Shown: positions 20,117 through 32,292, numbered from the stretch's first letter. The stretch: 64,000 bases of DNA from Biomphalaria glabrata (GCF_947242115.1 NC_074719.1:41420849-41484848); one strand, 5' to 3'. Numbers and translations: made by a program. Notes: generated by a model not told the origin, from the sequence alone.

Positions 20117-22146
20117 AGTGTGGAGAAAAGGTCTATTTTTGAAGATGAAAAAAATGGGCATCCATGGAAAAATGTACAGCTGGATCAGAGCATTCTTAAA
20201 AAACAGAACCATCCAAACCCGATTCGAAGGTGCCATCTCTAGTCAAAAAAGTTTGGAAGAAGGACTACCACAAGGTTCAGCCCTTAGCTGCACTCTCTTT
20301 CTAATCTTCATAAATGACCTCCCGGACCTCATTTCGCTCAATAAGGCACTTTATGCAGACGACCTTTTAATTTGGACTACAGAGAAATATCCAGTGCTGA
20401 CTAGATCCAAACTAAATAGAGCCCTCACAACTATCTCCACATATTCAAAATTATGGAAAATGGAAATAAACAAAGAAAAGTCAGTTTATTCAATCTTTAG
20501 CCACAGCAACAAAACAGCAAAAAGAAACTACATCCTAAAAATAGACTCTCAGCCAATAAATAAAGAAGAAAATCCAACATATCTTGGTGTAAAACTAGAC
20601 CAAAGACTGTCTCTAAAACACTTTATGGCAGATTTAAAAGAAAAGGCATCACAAAGATTAAACATAATAAAACACCTAGCAGGAACATCCTGGGGAGCTG
20701 AAAAGAAAACCTTAAGACAGTTATACACTGGATATGTCAGATCTGTAATGGATAACTGTCTCTCCATACAAGTAGCTGCCAACAAAACCTATCAATCATC
20801 ATTAGATACAATCCAAAACCAAGCCTTGCGGTTAATTAGTGGAGGTATGAGAACTACTCCCACAGCAGCCTGTGAAATAGACTCCAATATTGAACCTCTT
20901 AAGTTAAGGCGCAACAGAGCAGCATTAGAAGCTATTGAGAGATACAGAAGGTTGGAGGACGATCATCCAAATAAATTACTAACACAGAGAAATAGGAAAA
21001 ACAACCAAAAAAAGCAAAGGACTCTGATCCAACTTACTGACGAACTAGCCCTAAAACACCACCTACCCAATAACAGAGAAAAAATTACCAGGTTTTCAAA
21101 CATTACACCCGGACTAAACTACAAACAACCAACCACCAAAACACATTTACTAAATAACACCTTAACAAAAGAATCAAATCCACTGGAGCTCAAAGTAGGC
21201 ACGCTTGAAACAATCGAAAGCTATCCAAAAACAGCTATCCATATTTATACAGACGGATCGGCTTTCAAAGCTACCATCAATGCTGGTCTTGGTGCCTTCC
21301 TGGTCTTCCCTAAAAATAAACACTTTGAGATAAGCGCACCCTGTGGTGATTACTGCTCAAACTTCCAAGCCGAAATTGAGGCAATTACCATAGCACTCCA
21401 GACAGTAGAAAACAAATTATATGAAGGAGTGCAACCACCATCAGATATTGTTGTCTTTACAGACTCCCAATCTACTCTGGAAGCACTTAACAGCAGCACC
21501 TCAAACAGCCCAAGAGAGTTGACAACACTCAGTGTGATAATCCACCAGATGATATCAAAATTAAATATCAATATTACACTACAGTGGATCCCTGGACACA
21601 TTGGCATCATGGGAAATGAAAAGGCAGATAAGCTATCAAAGGCAGGTTCAACTATGGAACAACCAGATAGACCTGTTAACTACCTCACCCTAAGGTCAAT
21701 GTTAGTCAACAATCACAAAGAGGAGTGGCTCAACCAATGGGCATCAGGAAACACAGGCAGAGCCATGTACAGAGAAATGACTACGCCTAACAAACTGGAC
21801 AGTATTAACTTCCTCCCCCGCAAAGAACAATCTACAATCTTCCAACTAAGAACAGGACACACACCACTATTAAATTACCACCTGAACAAAATAAACTCCA
21901 CACAACTACCCCTTTGCAGACACTGCACCCACCCCTCTGAAACCGTAAACCATATCCTCTTTGAATGCCCCTCCCTAATCCACCTTAGACAGACCCTACT
22001 TCCACTACAGCCCAACATAACCAACACCCTGTACGGCAGTGCTGAACAACTGAAGAAAACAGCACACTTTTTTTCCTTGGCACAGTCTGCAAAAGAGCTC
22101 ACAGCTCAGCAGCAATAAAGCTGGCTAGAAGAAGAAGAAGAAGAAG
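20117..22146 (+). mobile_element. 5'-truncated LINE with open RT-RNase H frame and 112-bp TSD
   Basis: A non-LTR retrotransposon of the RNase H-bearing group (I-like). One frame runs from 20118 to 22118 without a stop (666 codons). It begins inside the RT domain (VWRKGLFLKMKKMGI), carries the GLPQGS motif (49-54) and active-site YADD (79-82), and continues through the thumb region. An RNase H domain follows, with YTDGS (about 377), AEIEAI (about 418), TDSQS (about 448) and GHIGIMGNEKAD (about 493) supplying the D-E-D-D set. The C-terminus has a knuckle-like CRHC...HILFEC (about 600). A (GAA)n tail follows (about 22127-22146). The endonuclease and the N-terminal RT are missing through 5' truncation, so it cannot move on its own. 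Flanking identical 112-bp repeats and the undamaged frame point to a recent insertion. Confidence 0.95.
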
Positions 22147-22258
22147 TACCAGACAGACGGAGAAAGTTGAGATCATCACTCCTGTTTTTCTCTGGTTGGT
22201 CCACGACTTCAATATTGTATCAAATGACGTTCATGACTGCTAGACATTTAATGTAATG
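22147..22258. repeat. right copy of the 112-bp target-site duplication
   Basis: Base-for-base the same as 20005-20116 (from TACCAGACAGACGGAGAAAG to AGACATTTAATGTAATG). It directly follows the LINE's (GAA)n tail. Confidence 0.95.
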
Positions 22259-22394
22259 GTAATTGTACCGTAGACTAAGATTTGTATTTTATCTGGAAGT
22301 GGTGGTTCTTGAAGTATTTCAAAGTATAGAATGTGTTCTGTTTGTATCTGAATTGAAACCCACAAATATATAAAACAAAAAAAAACAAGATTGC

Positions 22395-22685
22395 AAAAAG
22401 TAAGTTTGTGTCAATGCAAACTCAGATGCGACCTCGAAGGGTCCACTCGTGAGTCATATTTGTGGGATGAAAAGGAAGATTTCAATATTTTCTTTCCATA
22501 AAATATCAACAATCATTACCTTATTAATTAATTGATTGATTGGTGAATGTTCGATTGCTTCGTGTAACCGTGTTTCGTTAGGGTTAATGAATATGCAAAG
22601 TTTTAACTCGATCCGAGAATGGAATGTGGGAGAAACAACATGTGCAAAATTAGTACCAGACAGACAGACAGACAGACGGAGTGTA
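22395..22685. repeat. dispersed repeat R6, longer copy
   Basis: Contains AAACTCAGATGCGACCTCGA, ATATTTTCTTTCCATAAAAT, GATTGCTTCGTGTAACCGTG, TTTTAACTCGATCCGAGAAT and tandem CAGA. It shares the GATCCGAGA...GTGGGAGAAA...ACCAGACAGAC order with 19940-20020. Class unknown. Confidence 0.5.
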
Positions 22686-22804
22686 AAAATGTTAAATGTT
22701 TTAAAGATACAAACTTTGTATGCGAAAACAAAAATTCTTGATGTATACAAGAGATAGAGAGAAGACGCAGTTATATTCTCTTTTGAAGTAACGTGTGTAA
22801 TTTA

Positions 22805-22852
22805 TAAGAAAGAGAGAGAGAGAAAGAGAGAGAGAGATAGAGAGAGAGATGT
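22805..22852. repeat. (GA)n microsatellite
   Basis: AGAGAG repeats with occasional A/T substitutions. Confidence 0.9.
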
Positions 22853-23214
22853 ATTCACAGTACTGCTAGGTACAATGTATTTCACAAACTTCAGGCCATA
22901 CTCTGTAATGACGTTGTGATATCAAAAGTTCTATCCACAGTTCACCATAAGGTCGACCTTTTTTTTTTTTTTTTTTTGGATGCAGCCCGTGACAAATAGC
23001 ACTATGGTCGAATAAAAGGTTTAGCACCACTGCCATAGCACTCCATTCACACGTCACCCTGACCTAAATAAATAGATACAATGATTCTTATCATGCTGAT
23101 CTACGTAAACACTCCCATTAAGAATATTTAGATATAGACTACATAAGCTATAGCCGCCCAATAGAAAAAAAATGCCGGAATGAGTTTGTTTTGAAAATAC
23201 TGATTCTAAGTTAA

Positions 23215-23415
23215 AGATGCTATATCTCTATGAAGATCAACTCGGGCGCCATTTTGCCCTCTCAAAAAAAGAAAACTTAAATAGGCTTCGATTTTGTCTT
23301 TGTCTGCATCAGATGTGGCAAAATATGGAGGTCCCGACTGATATTTGCGTGGCCGTGTGAAACACTGCGCACATCCTTACTCTTCGGAACCGAAGACATT
23401 GATATTATACTTCTT
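23215..23415 (+). mobile_element. LINE 3' fragment, C2H2-tail family
   Basis: GCGCCATTTTGCCCTC, CATCAGATGTGGCAAAATAT and CCTTACTCTTCGGAACCGAA align in order with the copy at 48440-48735. Coding is disrupted. Confidence 0.6.
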
Positions 23416-23429
23416 AATTGTAGCCTATG

Positions 23430-23668
23430 TGGGTAGCGTGGTCGAGAGGCTAAGTACGTTTGAACTTGGCTTGGCTTGGCTACCTATGAAGGGGGCTCGA
23501 GGTTCGAATCGGGCAGAGTTGTGTTTACTTAGCGCCTAAAAGCAGCACGGAAAAACCTTCTCCCAGATACCCCCTCCTCTCCCCCCCCCCCAAACTGGCC
23601 CACAAATGAGATTGGACCATATCGCTCTGAGCATGCTATAAGCTAGAAAGTAGCGCTATATAAAAGCA
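23430..23668 (+). mobile_element. tRNA-derived SINE family S2
   Basis: GTAGCGTGGTCGAGAGGCTA head, B box AGGTTCGAATCGGGC, AAGCAGCACGGAAAAACC, GAGATTGGACCATATCGC and AGTAGCGCTATATAAAAGC end. One of the most complete copies. Confidence 0.85.
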
Positions 23669-23829
23669 ATAATTTATTTTGTTTATTTATTTATAACAGT
23701 TTAACCCATTAAATATCCCAAAATTATTTTTGATACTGACATATAACATCTGGACTTATATAAGACACCATAACTCAAATATCTTAGGGCCTTATCAAGT
23801 TTAAAACCGGCACTGTGTGTAAATTGTAG

Positions 23830-24036
23830 GTAAAGTAAAGTTACCCTTTGTGACCTTGCGATCTATACTGCAGATGTAAAGCTCATCTGTTTCTGTGGCG
23901 AACGCTTAACTGGGGTGTCATGTGGACACACAGTGACCAACCGCCTTTACTTTCCCCAACTAATGTCAGAGCTGGGTGGACTCAGAGAGGCACAAGAAGA
24001 TCCCGAAATTAAATATTCCAGTCTTCCCAGTCTTGC
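23830..24036 (-). mobile_element. SINE family S1, reverse, 5' truncated
   Basis: In reverse it shows AAAGTAAAGGCGGTTGGTCA, the CATTAGTTGGGGAAAGTAAA block and the CATCTGCAG...CGCAAGGTC end. The tRNA-like head is missing. Confidence 0.7.
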
Positions 24037-24254
24037 GTAAATGCGTTTTATTAAAAGAGTCGCATTGAGTTGAGCCATGGCTTATTGCACACATATGTAG
24101 ATACCTTATCACACAAATATGTTTGTATTGGCAGTTTATTATTGTTGATTTCGTTGTTTGTATTTACCAGCCGCCACCTTGACCTCCTTAACTTTGGCTC
24201 GCTATTGAATTTCATAGAACTGGATAAATCAAAATTGAATAAATGTAGTGTCCT

Positions 24255-24442
24255 TTGGCCTATTGAATAAATACAGTGTCCTTTGGCCTACTTTAAGCGC
24301 TGCACAATGCCAGGCCTTGGCTAGCCTTAAATGGATAGGTCTAACCTCTCTCGCGAACTGGGAAAGTATAAATATTGCTACGGTATTTACCGTTTGTCAC
24401 TCACACTCCTGCGTCTGATGGGGGTAACATAACCATAGTGAG
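24255..24442 (+). promoter_or_regulatory. P450 B promoter and non-coding exon 1
   Basis: TATAAATA at 24367-24374 in the block GCGAACTGGGAAAGTATAAA. Upstream are two CCTTTGGCCTA repeats and GGCTAGCCTTAAATGG, and the untranslated exon ends at a GTAAGT donor (24443). It aligns in order with 9225-9382 of copy A. The 836-bp 5' intron runs to the acceptor at 25276-25278. Confidence 0.6.
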
Positions 24443-24714
24443 GTAAGTTGTGTGTTAGTTTTTCACATTGACTAGAAAGCAGTGAACTTGAAAGCCGTGT
24501 GGTAAGGCGTCCCTAGTTCGAATCTTTCTGAAGGGTAGGATTTAAATTCTGTGGTTTAAGGTCATCCTAACTCAGCTACTCTTATTCTTATTATTGTATT
24601 AACTGAAGGCTACTAAGTCATTGTGCTAGCCACACTATTGTTAACTATAAACCTAGAGTGGGCAGGTATGACACAGTGTTAAGAATAAGATGATAACTTG
24701 GTTATTTGGTTATT

Positions 24715-24875
24715 CCTTAGGGGTGTGGTGGCTAAATTGTAAACCGCTAGGCTTCCAAAACCGAGGGAAATCAGGTTCGATTCCCTGTGAAGTCTTGGAT
24801 TTTTGAATTTCGGGGTTATTATGGCGCCGGTTAGTTTACCCAACTCTAATGGGTACCTGACATTAGTTTGGGAAA
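24715..24875 (+). mobile_element. SINE family S1 in the P450 B 5' intron
   Basis: GGTGTGGTGGCTAAATTGTA head, B box GGTTCGATTCC, GTGAAGTCTTGGATTTTTGA, CTAATGGGTACCTGACATTAG. It is cut off before the usual tail. Confidence 0.75.
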
Positions 24876-25292
24876 TAGTAAAGAATTACAAGCCTACAAT
24901 AAAGCGTTATCAACCCTTCATTAGCCTAGTCATCCCTATTACAATAATAACGTATCATTAAAACTGTATGTCAGTGGAAGCACTACTTGTTAAGTTTCTA
25001 CTAAGAATAAACTAAATGACTTGATGGAGGAAAATAGTTGGCTAAAATTTGGCTACTCAGAATCCATAGGGGTGCACGTGCGCCTCCTTGCACCTGCCTG
25101 CGGGCGCCCATGGCTGGTCATCTTATTTTTAAGCGTTTAAAGATATTTTTTTAATTTGTTCTGAATAGTAAATAAAACAAAATCACATAACCAAAGTTAA
25201 AATTTACATTTAAAAATATATATTAGACATAGATCTATATTGAGATCAGTGCCGTAAGTATGATTTTCAAAACTTCAGATTAACTACACACC

Positions 25293-28200
25293 ATGATCAC
25301 TCTTGCACTCATCGGGTCTGTAGTTCTGCTATCAGCATTCGCCTTCTACAAGTACATGACAGCTAATCATGGAGTCTTCAAGAAAATGGGCATTGAACAT
25401 CAGCCGACCTCCTGGTTCTTCGGGAACTTCAACCTGGCCATAAAGTATGGCATTTTCGAAGTTCAGAAGGTCTTCTACAATAAATACAAGGACAAAAAGG
25501 TAATTAACTCATCATTTACTCTGTTATTTCTCTAAGTTATTGGTCTTCATTGATTTTATTTCTATTCGCATACATTTAATTTGTATTTACATGTTAATAG
25601 TTTCATACATTTGGTTGAGGACGTAATGATAAAGGTTCTAAAAATGTATCTTATCTTATCATATGTTATATAATACAGACGTTACTTCAAAAAAGAAGAT
25701 GCTAACGTCCTACGCGTCATGCATTTAGTCATGCATTAGACCTACACTCTGCTAAGTCACTGGTTTTCCTGGCTAGCTCAGGCAACCCATTCCATGCTCT
25801 AATAGCACTAGGGAAGAAGGAGCATTTGTACAAATTTGTCTTAGCATAAGGAACGAGGAATGTGCCTTTATCTTTGTGTCTTTCTGTGTATTTTATTAGA
25901 TTTTGTTTTTCTATTTGTTCAGTGTTTTATGTATAACTTGCTACTTTACTTTTGAGTCTTCTACCCCGAAGGCTTTCTAAATTTAGTGATTTTACTAAAG
26001 GTGTTACTCTAGTCAAATGTGAATATTCGTTTGCTATGAATATCACTGCTCTATTTTGTGCCTGATCCAGTTTCTTAATGTTTTCTTGAGTTGAGGGGCC
26101 CCAAACAGAGGATGCATATTCTATTATTGTCCTAACAATGGTTAAATAACATTTTAATTTTATGTTCTTATTTGATTTATAGAAATTTCTTTCAATAAAC
26201 CCTAATGCTTTGTTTGATTTTTTGATAGTTTCATCAATATGGGGATTCCATGACAGTTTTTCATTTATTATAACACCTAGGTATTTTGCGTTTTTAGTCT
26301 GTGTTGCTGGTTTACCATAATATGATACGTGAAATTAATTTGTTTTAGTTTGTTTTTTTTACTTTTAATAACTGACATATATCTGGGTGAAAAGAAATGA
26401 TCTAATTTGATTCAAATTTCTGTAATTCATCTAATTCTCTCATGTTTCTATATTGTTTCCGACAGGTGTATGGATGGTATGACACCAGAAAGCCAGTGCT
26501 GGTTGTCAAAGATTTGGACATGATTAAGGACATTTTTGTCAAGAACTTTGCCAGCTTTGTCGACCGGTACAATCTCTTCGAAGTCAATCCACCGTTCCGC
26601 GACAACCTGCTGAACCTGAGAGGGGAACATTGGAAGCACGTCCGTAACATTGTCACTCCAGCGTTCAGTTCCGGTCGTATCAAGAAGATGACGTCACACA
26701 TTCACAGAAACGCTAAAATATTGCTAGACAACCTTCAGCACATCTGTGAAACTGGACAGGAAGTGGAGCTGCGTGATCTCAGTGCATGCTTTACGTTGGA
26801 CGTCATCGCTAGCACTGGGTTCGGTCTGGAGATTAATACCCTGAAAGATCCCAAAAATAAATTCGCCACAGAGGCACAGAAAGTGATCAACCCTAATCCT
26901 GTACTTTTTACATTCGTACTTTTTATACCGGAGCTGGGCAAGATCTTCTCGAAATTAGGCTTTCCGATCCTGCCACAGAAGTCTATGGACTATTTCGCCC
27001 AGGTGGTGGATCAAATCATAGAAAAAAGAAAAAGAGATGGACTCAATGGAAAAGTCAACGACTTTTTAGATCTTGTGATGAATGCCGAGGCTGAAGCAGG
27101 ACATGGCGAAGGGCAAGAGTTAACAAGAACAGAGATACATGTAAGTTATAAAAATGAAAAACAAAAAAAAAAGGGTTCAAATTTGCATATATATAGGTTT
27201 CATTTTTGTTTCATATGTGGTATCATCTCGCAAACTTTTGATTTTGAATTCAAGAAAATAATGTAGAAACATGGATATTATTTCGAGAGCTACAATGCTA
27301 GAACATCATCTTTGAATCATTCTGCTTGAAGGAGGATGAATTTTAACAGCAGCAGCACTAGCAGTACTAATCCACGGCGCATTACTGGGTCTTAGATTAA
27401 GAGATCATGGGTGGCCATAGCATCTTAATCCCTCTATTGACCTTGCTGATCTGATTCAAAAGTTAACTTCGCATTGCATTTGACACTGACTCAGGTGCAA
27501 AAGCTGCCTGAGGTTATCTAGCAGATACAATTCCGTAGGTGCTTCTCCTCGAGGTAGTCTCTTAAAGCCTTAGTGTCGCAAGACAGTAATTACGGGTTTA
27601 AATACACATGATTAGTGTTCGAGATGTACCTACTAGTTGTGCTGGATTTTTGAAAAATAAAATATACAACTTCGCGCATTGCTATGGTGACACGAACAAC
27701 AGTTTGAAAATATAATTTTATTTATTCATTTTTTGATATTTTACGTTACTATATGAACTGAGTTAATCATCAAACTCCATATCAATAAGTTGAAAACGGC
27801 TCGAGTCCTCTCTTTTGGACAATGTACGTACGTCGCCATACAGGCCTGGATAATGTGACCTACCAGACTTAAGCAAGTCTTGGACATACGATAAAAGTAT
27901 GTGACAGTTTTTTCTTCCTTCCCACTGGAGGGGTGAGGGAACCTCGTAAATCGACGTTTAGTCTGAAGGAGACCAATGGTCAGTGGATACCAAGAGCTCG
28001 TTGACACGGCTTACTTTGATGATTGGTCTCGGTCTGAAGTATGCCAATTACGAAACAAAGGGACATTAACCCGTCCTGCACTGGCTTAAAAATAAAACAT
28101 GTTTTGACCAATAGCAATTTCAGCCACAAGAAAAAACTTGTCAAGGCTCCTTATGTAATTACATTGATCATATGGTAGGCCTTAGCTAAATATAATAATA

Positions 28201-29089
28201 GCTATAACTATGTGCAAATGAAAACAAATCCCCAAAGACTAGCCTGCTATAAACTTTTCGACACCGTTTATAGTGCAAGAGATCTAGCGGGATTTTAAGA
28301 CTTTTCCCAGCTCTAAAACCTTTTTCTATTTCTATCCTTTTTGGAACGTTTAAAAAAAATGATTTTAAAAAACTCGTTGAGAAATTTTAGTTTCATTATA
28401 AATAGCAGTTTTCGTTTCATTTTCTAGAACTGATCTGTCTGCGTCGATACATTGTTCATTATTTTCTTTCTGTTCATTATGTACAGGCACAGGCTCTACT
28501 TTTTATTTTTGCTGGCTTCGACACAACAGCTACAGTCTTATCATTTACTTTGTTCTTCCTGGCCATGAACCCGGAAGTTCTAAAGAAGGCTCAGCAGGAG
28601 GTGGATGCCAAATGCGGACAGGATCTTCCAACTTACGATACGGCTCAAACATTGACCTACCTTGATATGTGTATCAATGAATCTATAAGAGTCGCCAGCC
28701 CGGCCATATTTATCAATAGGAGATGTGTCCAGGACACCAACATTCAAGGTATTCACATCCCAAAAGACATGATCATCCTTATACCTATCTGTGCTATACA
28801 CTCTGACCCGGAAATATACCCTGATCCTGACAAGTTCGACCCTGAACGGTTCAATTCTGAAAACAAAGCCACAAGACATCCATACGCTCATTTGCCTTTC
28901 GGCCAAGGGCCAAGAAATTGTATTGGAATGAGGCTGGCACTGTTGGAACTGAAGATTGTCATGGCCGCCATATTGCAAAAGTTTTCCCCTGTACCTTGCA
29001 GTAAAACAGTCTATCCAATCAAATTAAGTAAAGTTAGGCCCAGAGCCCAAGATGGATTGTGGGTAAAGTTTGAACAAAGAAAGAAGTAA
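25293..29089 (+). CDS. cytochrome P450, CYP3 clan (copy B)
   Basis: Paralogue of copy A, with coding exons 25293-25499, 26466-27140 and 28487-29089 of identical lengths and phases, again 494 residues. The ATG follows an acceptor at 25276-25278 and an untranslated exon ending at 24442. It carries the membrane anchor (residues 3-20), WKHVR, I-helix AGFDTT, ESIR, FDPERF and haem loop FGQGPRNCIG, with no broken motif. Against copy A, exon 2 differs at roughly 39 of 225 residues while exon 3 differs at only 5 of 200 (about 28 of 603 bases). The substitutions in exon 2 cluster in the B-C loop (FVDRYNLFEVNPPF here) and the F-G region, which line the substrate pocket in known P450 structures, so a different substrate range is inferred. 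Intron 2 carries a 'RAWNGLPE' LINE tail. Confidence 0.93.
25649..26390 (-). mobile_element. LINE, longest 'RAWNGLPE' family copy, in P450 B intron
   Basis: The minus strand reads IVRTIIEYASSVWGPSTQEN, then IKKLDQAQNRAVIFIANEYS and, after a stop, YKCSFFPSAIRAWNGLPELA. That order is the RT thumb and C-terminal domain of a CR1/L2-type LINE. It ends in (TTATC)n on the plus strand and lies about 75 bp upstream of P450 B exon 2. At least one stop interrupts it. Confidence 0.85.
27141..28486. other. P450 B intron 3, no repeat identified
   Basis: 1346-bp intron. The minus-strand frame at 27741-28007 has no motif or splice sites I could support. No family seen elsewhere in the window is present. Confidence 0.45.
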
Positions 29090-29311
29090 TCGAATATCTA
29101 AAATTGTGCTGACTTTGATCTATTTAATAGGAATGTTGTTGTTGTTTTTTCCTTTTTGTCTTAAGTGAATCGACGTTAAGAGATAAATGGCTAAATTTTA
29201 TATAAAATTAATAATTGTTCTTTTGTGTGATGTTCGGATTGTACGTCGATCCTATCAGGACAGTTTATACGTTTGTGTGAGAAAGGGTACATTTTTGGTT
29301 TATTGTATTCT

Positions 29312-29548
29312 TGTGGGAAGCGTGGTCAAGAAGCTTAGTACGCTTGAACTTGACTTGATCTGGCTACCTATGAAGGGGGCTACGGTTTCGACACCCGACT
29401 CGAGCAGAGTTGTGTTTACTGAGCGCTTCAAGGCAGCACGGAAAACCTTCTCCCAGATACCCCCTCACCCCCAATGGTCCACAAATGAGATTGGACCATA
29501 GCACTATGGGTATGCTATAAGCATAAAAGTAGCGCTATAAAAAAGCTA
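29312..29548 (+). mobile_element. tRNA-derived SINE family S2
   Basis: GTGGGAAGCGTGGTCAAGAA head, GTTTCGACACCCGACTCGAG (decayed B box), GAGCGCTTCAAGGCAGCACG, GAGATTGGACCATAGCAC and AGTAGCGCTATAAAAAAGC. Confidence 0.8.
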
Positions 29549-29559
29549 TACATATATAT

Positions 29560-31225
29560 TATTATTTTTTGCATAAATTTTTTATTACTTTTTTATTCTC
29601 TCGTACCTGGATTGTATGAGCTTCAACCTATAGACAATGATTTAATATGTAACAATAGAAAATGCATATTTTAGAAGAATGTATCTATAATAACGGTTAC
29701 TGTTTTGATGTCTATGCATTTGTTGATTTGACTACCATTATTATCAGGTTTCTCCATTTACTTTGGTTGACATGATTAGAAATTTATTGTCATCCTCTAG
29801 TCAGTACGCTTAAAATACGGAGTAAAAGAGGTATTATTTCACGAGTCATAACATCAGTGTTATTTATGTAACTCGACTAAGTGATTCGCAAGAAATATAG
29901 AAATAGATGTGTTACATATTTTACATTTTAATTTGTTGAAATTAAATAGGTGGGTGGATACATTTTATAACATCATGCAATATATTTTATGCTTTGCATG
30001 CGGCTCTGTATCGTTCAGACTCCAATATTAAATCAGGTTTAAAAATATGAATTACGAAAATCTAAACAGCGAGCTGTCTGATCTGGGTTTGTAGAGTTTG
30101 TATTGACCAGTAGATAGCTTGAATATTTCTGTGAGCGTACTATTACTTAGCTTAGCTCATTTTGACAGACCTACAGTTATAGAAACTAAATATTGAAGCT
30201 GCGTAGATAGAATAGAAATGTTTAATTCAGAAGTAGAAAGGTCAAGTCCCAGTCACTATAACGTTGAAGATGTTACTTCTAAGAAAGCCTAGTCTCCACT
30301 GTCTGTTTATCTAAGTCTAATCTACAGTCTCGCTTTGGATTAATGTCGTCATAATTGGGCGTTCACCAGAAGTCGCATAAAGAGCGTCTCTACAACAGAT
30401 TCCGACATAGCGATATTATTCATTAACATTACTCCAGACTCTTAAAACAGTGCCTTTGCTATGATGTCAATAAAATTGCTTGAAGATAACGTGTGTTGTT
30501 TGTTTTCAGTTTGATAAATACATAGAGGTGATAGAGCACAAGGTAAATCAGGTTAAACTAATCAGAGGATTCCAGCTCCAGCATCCTCATCCATGCGTCT
30601 CCATGGAAACGTCTAGTAGTGGAACTAGATTGGCTAATGGCGGGAAGCGAACTAGGTCATCGTCGGGTTACCTTGGGTGAGCTTTTTTTTTAAATCTCAC
30701 TTGAGGATGGAAGAAAGACCCGACAGACCAGTCCGATAAATCCACCACATCGTTCCACAAGGGAGTCGTCATCAGTAGCAGAACCTGGATTGGCGGCTCT
30801 CACGTGACATTCTGGCGGTAAACGAATAAGAATATGAAGCTATCCCCCATAATATTCGTGGCTTCCGGTTTCTTGCAGCGAGCAGAGGGTGTAACACTTA
30901 CGAACACTTACAGTACTTAACGCCGCCATAGTGGAACCTTCAGCGTGCACTTGGGATGAAGAAATACCGATCCACGCCTGTCCGTTGGATAAAATCCTTT
31001 CCGGAGGTCAACGGAACAAAGGCGCCTTGAGCACCGATTTCCTACTGGACTTTATCGAATGTTAAACTTGGAGTGTAAACTTAAATACTACTTGACCCAT
31101 CAAGATGCATTTTAGATAACTTCCAATAGATTAGAAACCCGACATAGTTATATAACGAACAGACAATAACTGTAATATTTTGCCTATTTTTACAATACCT
31201 CTATTCAATTCGTACCTTCGTGGAA
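29560..31225. other. intergenic between convergent P450 B and C, no firm gene
   Basis: Mostly unremarkable AT-rich DNA. One exon-like stretch (30495-30667) has a TTTTCAG acceptor and a GGGTGAGC donor around an open frame, but there is no homology or partner exon. No repeats were recognised. Confidence 0.4.
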
Positions 31226-31229
31226 AAAA

Positions 31230-31505
31230 AACTATTAAAAAATAACTGGTAGGTAGACACGAAACTCGAAAACGGCTTTAACGATTTTCATAAAAATTTA
31301 AAAGTTGTGGAAAGGATTACTAGCTCGTTGACCACAGTGGGAAGACTCTGGTTTGACCGTTATAATTTTTCAAAGTAAAAAAAAAATAAATTTAAATTTG
31401 GCTAGAGAGAACAAGAAAATATTTATCTTCAAAGGACTTTACGGGTGTATACGCCTTTTTTGTTTTTAAATCTAACATTCATTAGTTATTAAGAGCAAAA
31501 AGAAA
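31230..31505 (+). repeat. dispersed repeat R4
   Basis: Clear copy: GAAAACGGCTTTAACGATTT, TTACTAGCTCGTTGACCACA, TTTGACCGTTATAATTTTTC, TTTGGCTAGAG and TAACATTCATTAGTTATTAA. Confidence 0.6.
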
Positions 31506-32001
31506 CGGGAACGATAAAGATGGAACATGAATGTTTTTATTGAATTAAAAAAGTTATAAAAATTGATTTTCAAAAGTAAAAATTTAAAAAAACATTGAAA
31601 CACAATCATAGATAACAAGAATATTTATTAAATGTGAGAAAATAAATATTTTCCAAAGGTTTTCTTTTTAAATGCATAAATATCGTACGTAAATCGCCTA
31701 CAAGGATCACAAGGCAGACATTGAAGTGGACTCCACAAGGTAAGACTTAGTGACAGCACCCAAGATGCACATGTACGACATGAACTATCTAACCTTAAAC
31801 TTTGGTTACATCTGGACCAAGATGGAAGCATTGACCCCATGTAAGGGATTATGGGGATTTTTTTTTTTTATTGGGATCTTTTGTTAGTAGTCCACACTCT
31901 TGTAAGGACGACGGGCTGCAAATTTGATTAAGAGATAAACAAAATGAATTATTGTAATTGATTTGGTTACCAACCTTCAATTTTTTTTTGGAATCATTTG
32001 C

Positions 32002-32292
32002 GAGGCGCGGTGGCTTAGCGGTAAATCGCTTGGCTTCCAAACCGGGGTCCCGGGTTCGAATCCTGGTGAAGACTGGGATTTTTAAGTTCGGGTTCTTTTG
32101 GTGCCTCTGATGTCTCTAATGGGTACCTGACATTATTTGGTATTTGGGGAGAAGGGTTAAGTAGTAAAGGCGGTTGGTTGTTGTGCTGGCCACATGACAC
32201 CCTCGTTAACCGTGGGCCACAGTAACAGATTACCTTTTACATCATCTGCCCCATAGATCGCAAGGTCTGAAAGGGGAAACTCAACTTCATTT
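32002..32292 (+). mobile_element. tRNA-derived SINE family S1, best copy
   Basis: A near-intact tRNA-like head: GCGGTGGCTTAGCGGTAAAT (A box) and CGGGTTCGAATCCTGG (B box). Then GAAGACTGGGATTTTTAAG, CTAATGGGTACCTGACATTA, GGCGGTTGGTTGTTGTGC, GACACCCTCGTTAACCGTGG, ATCATCTGCCCCATAGATCG and CAAGGTCTGAAAGGGGAAAC. This copy was the reference for the others. Confidence 0.88.

Noticed and set aside
27741-28007. 88-codon minus-strand frame in P450 B intron 3
   Set aside because: No splice sites, motif or repeat match supports coding.
32010-32075. Possible functional tRNA gene
   Set aside because: The A and B boxes belong to the head of an S1 SINE with the standard SINE body behind it; a proper acceptor stem and cloverleaf could not be built.
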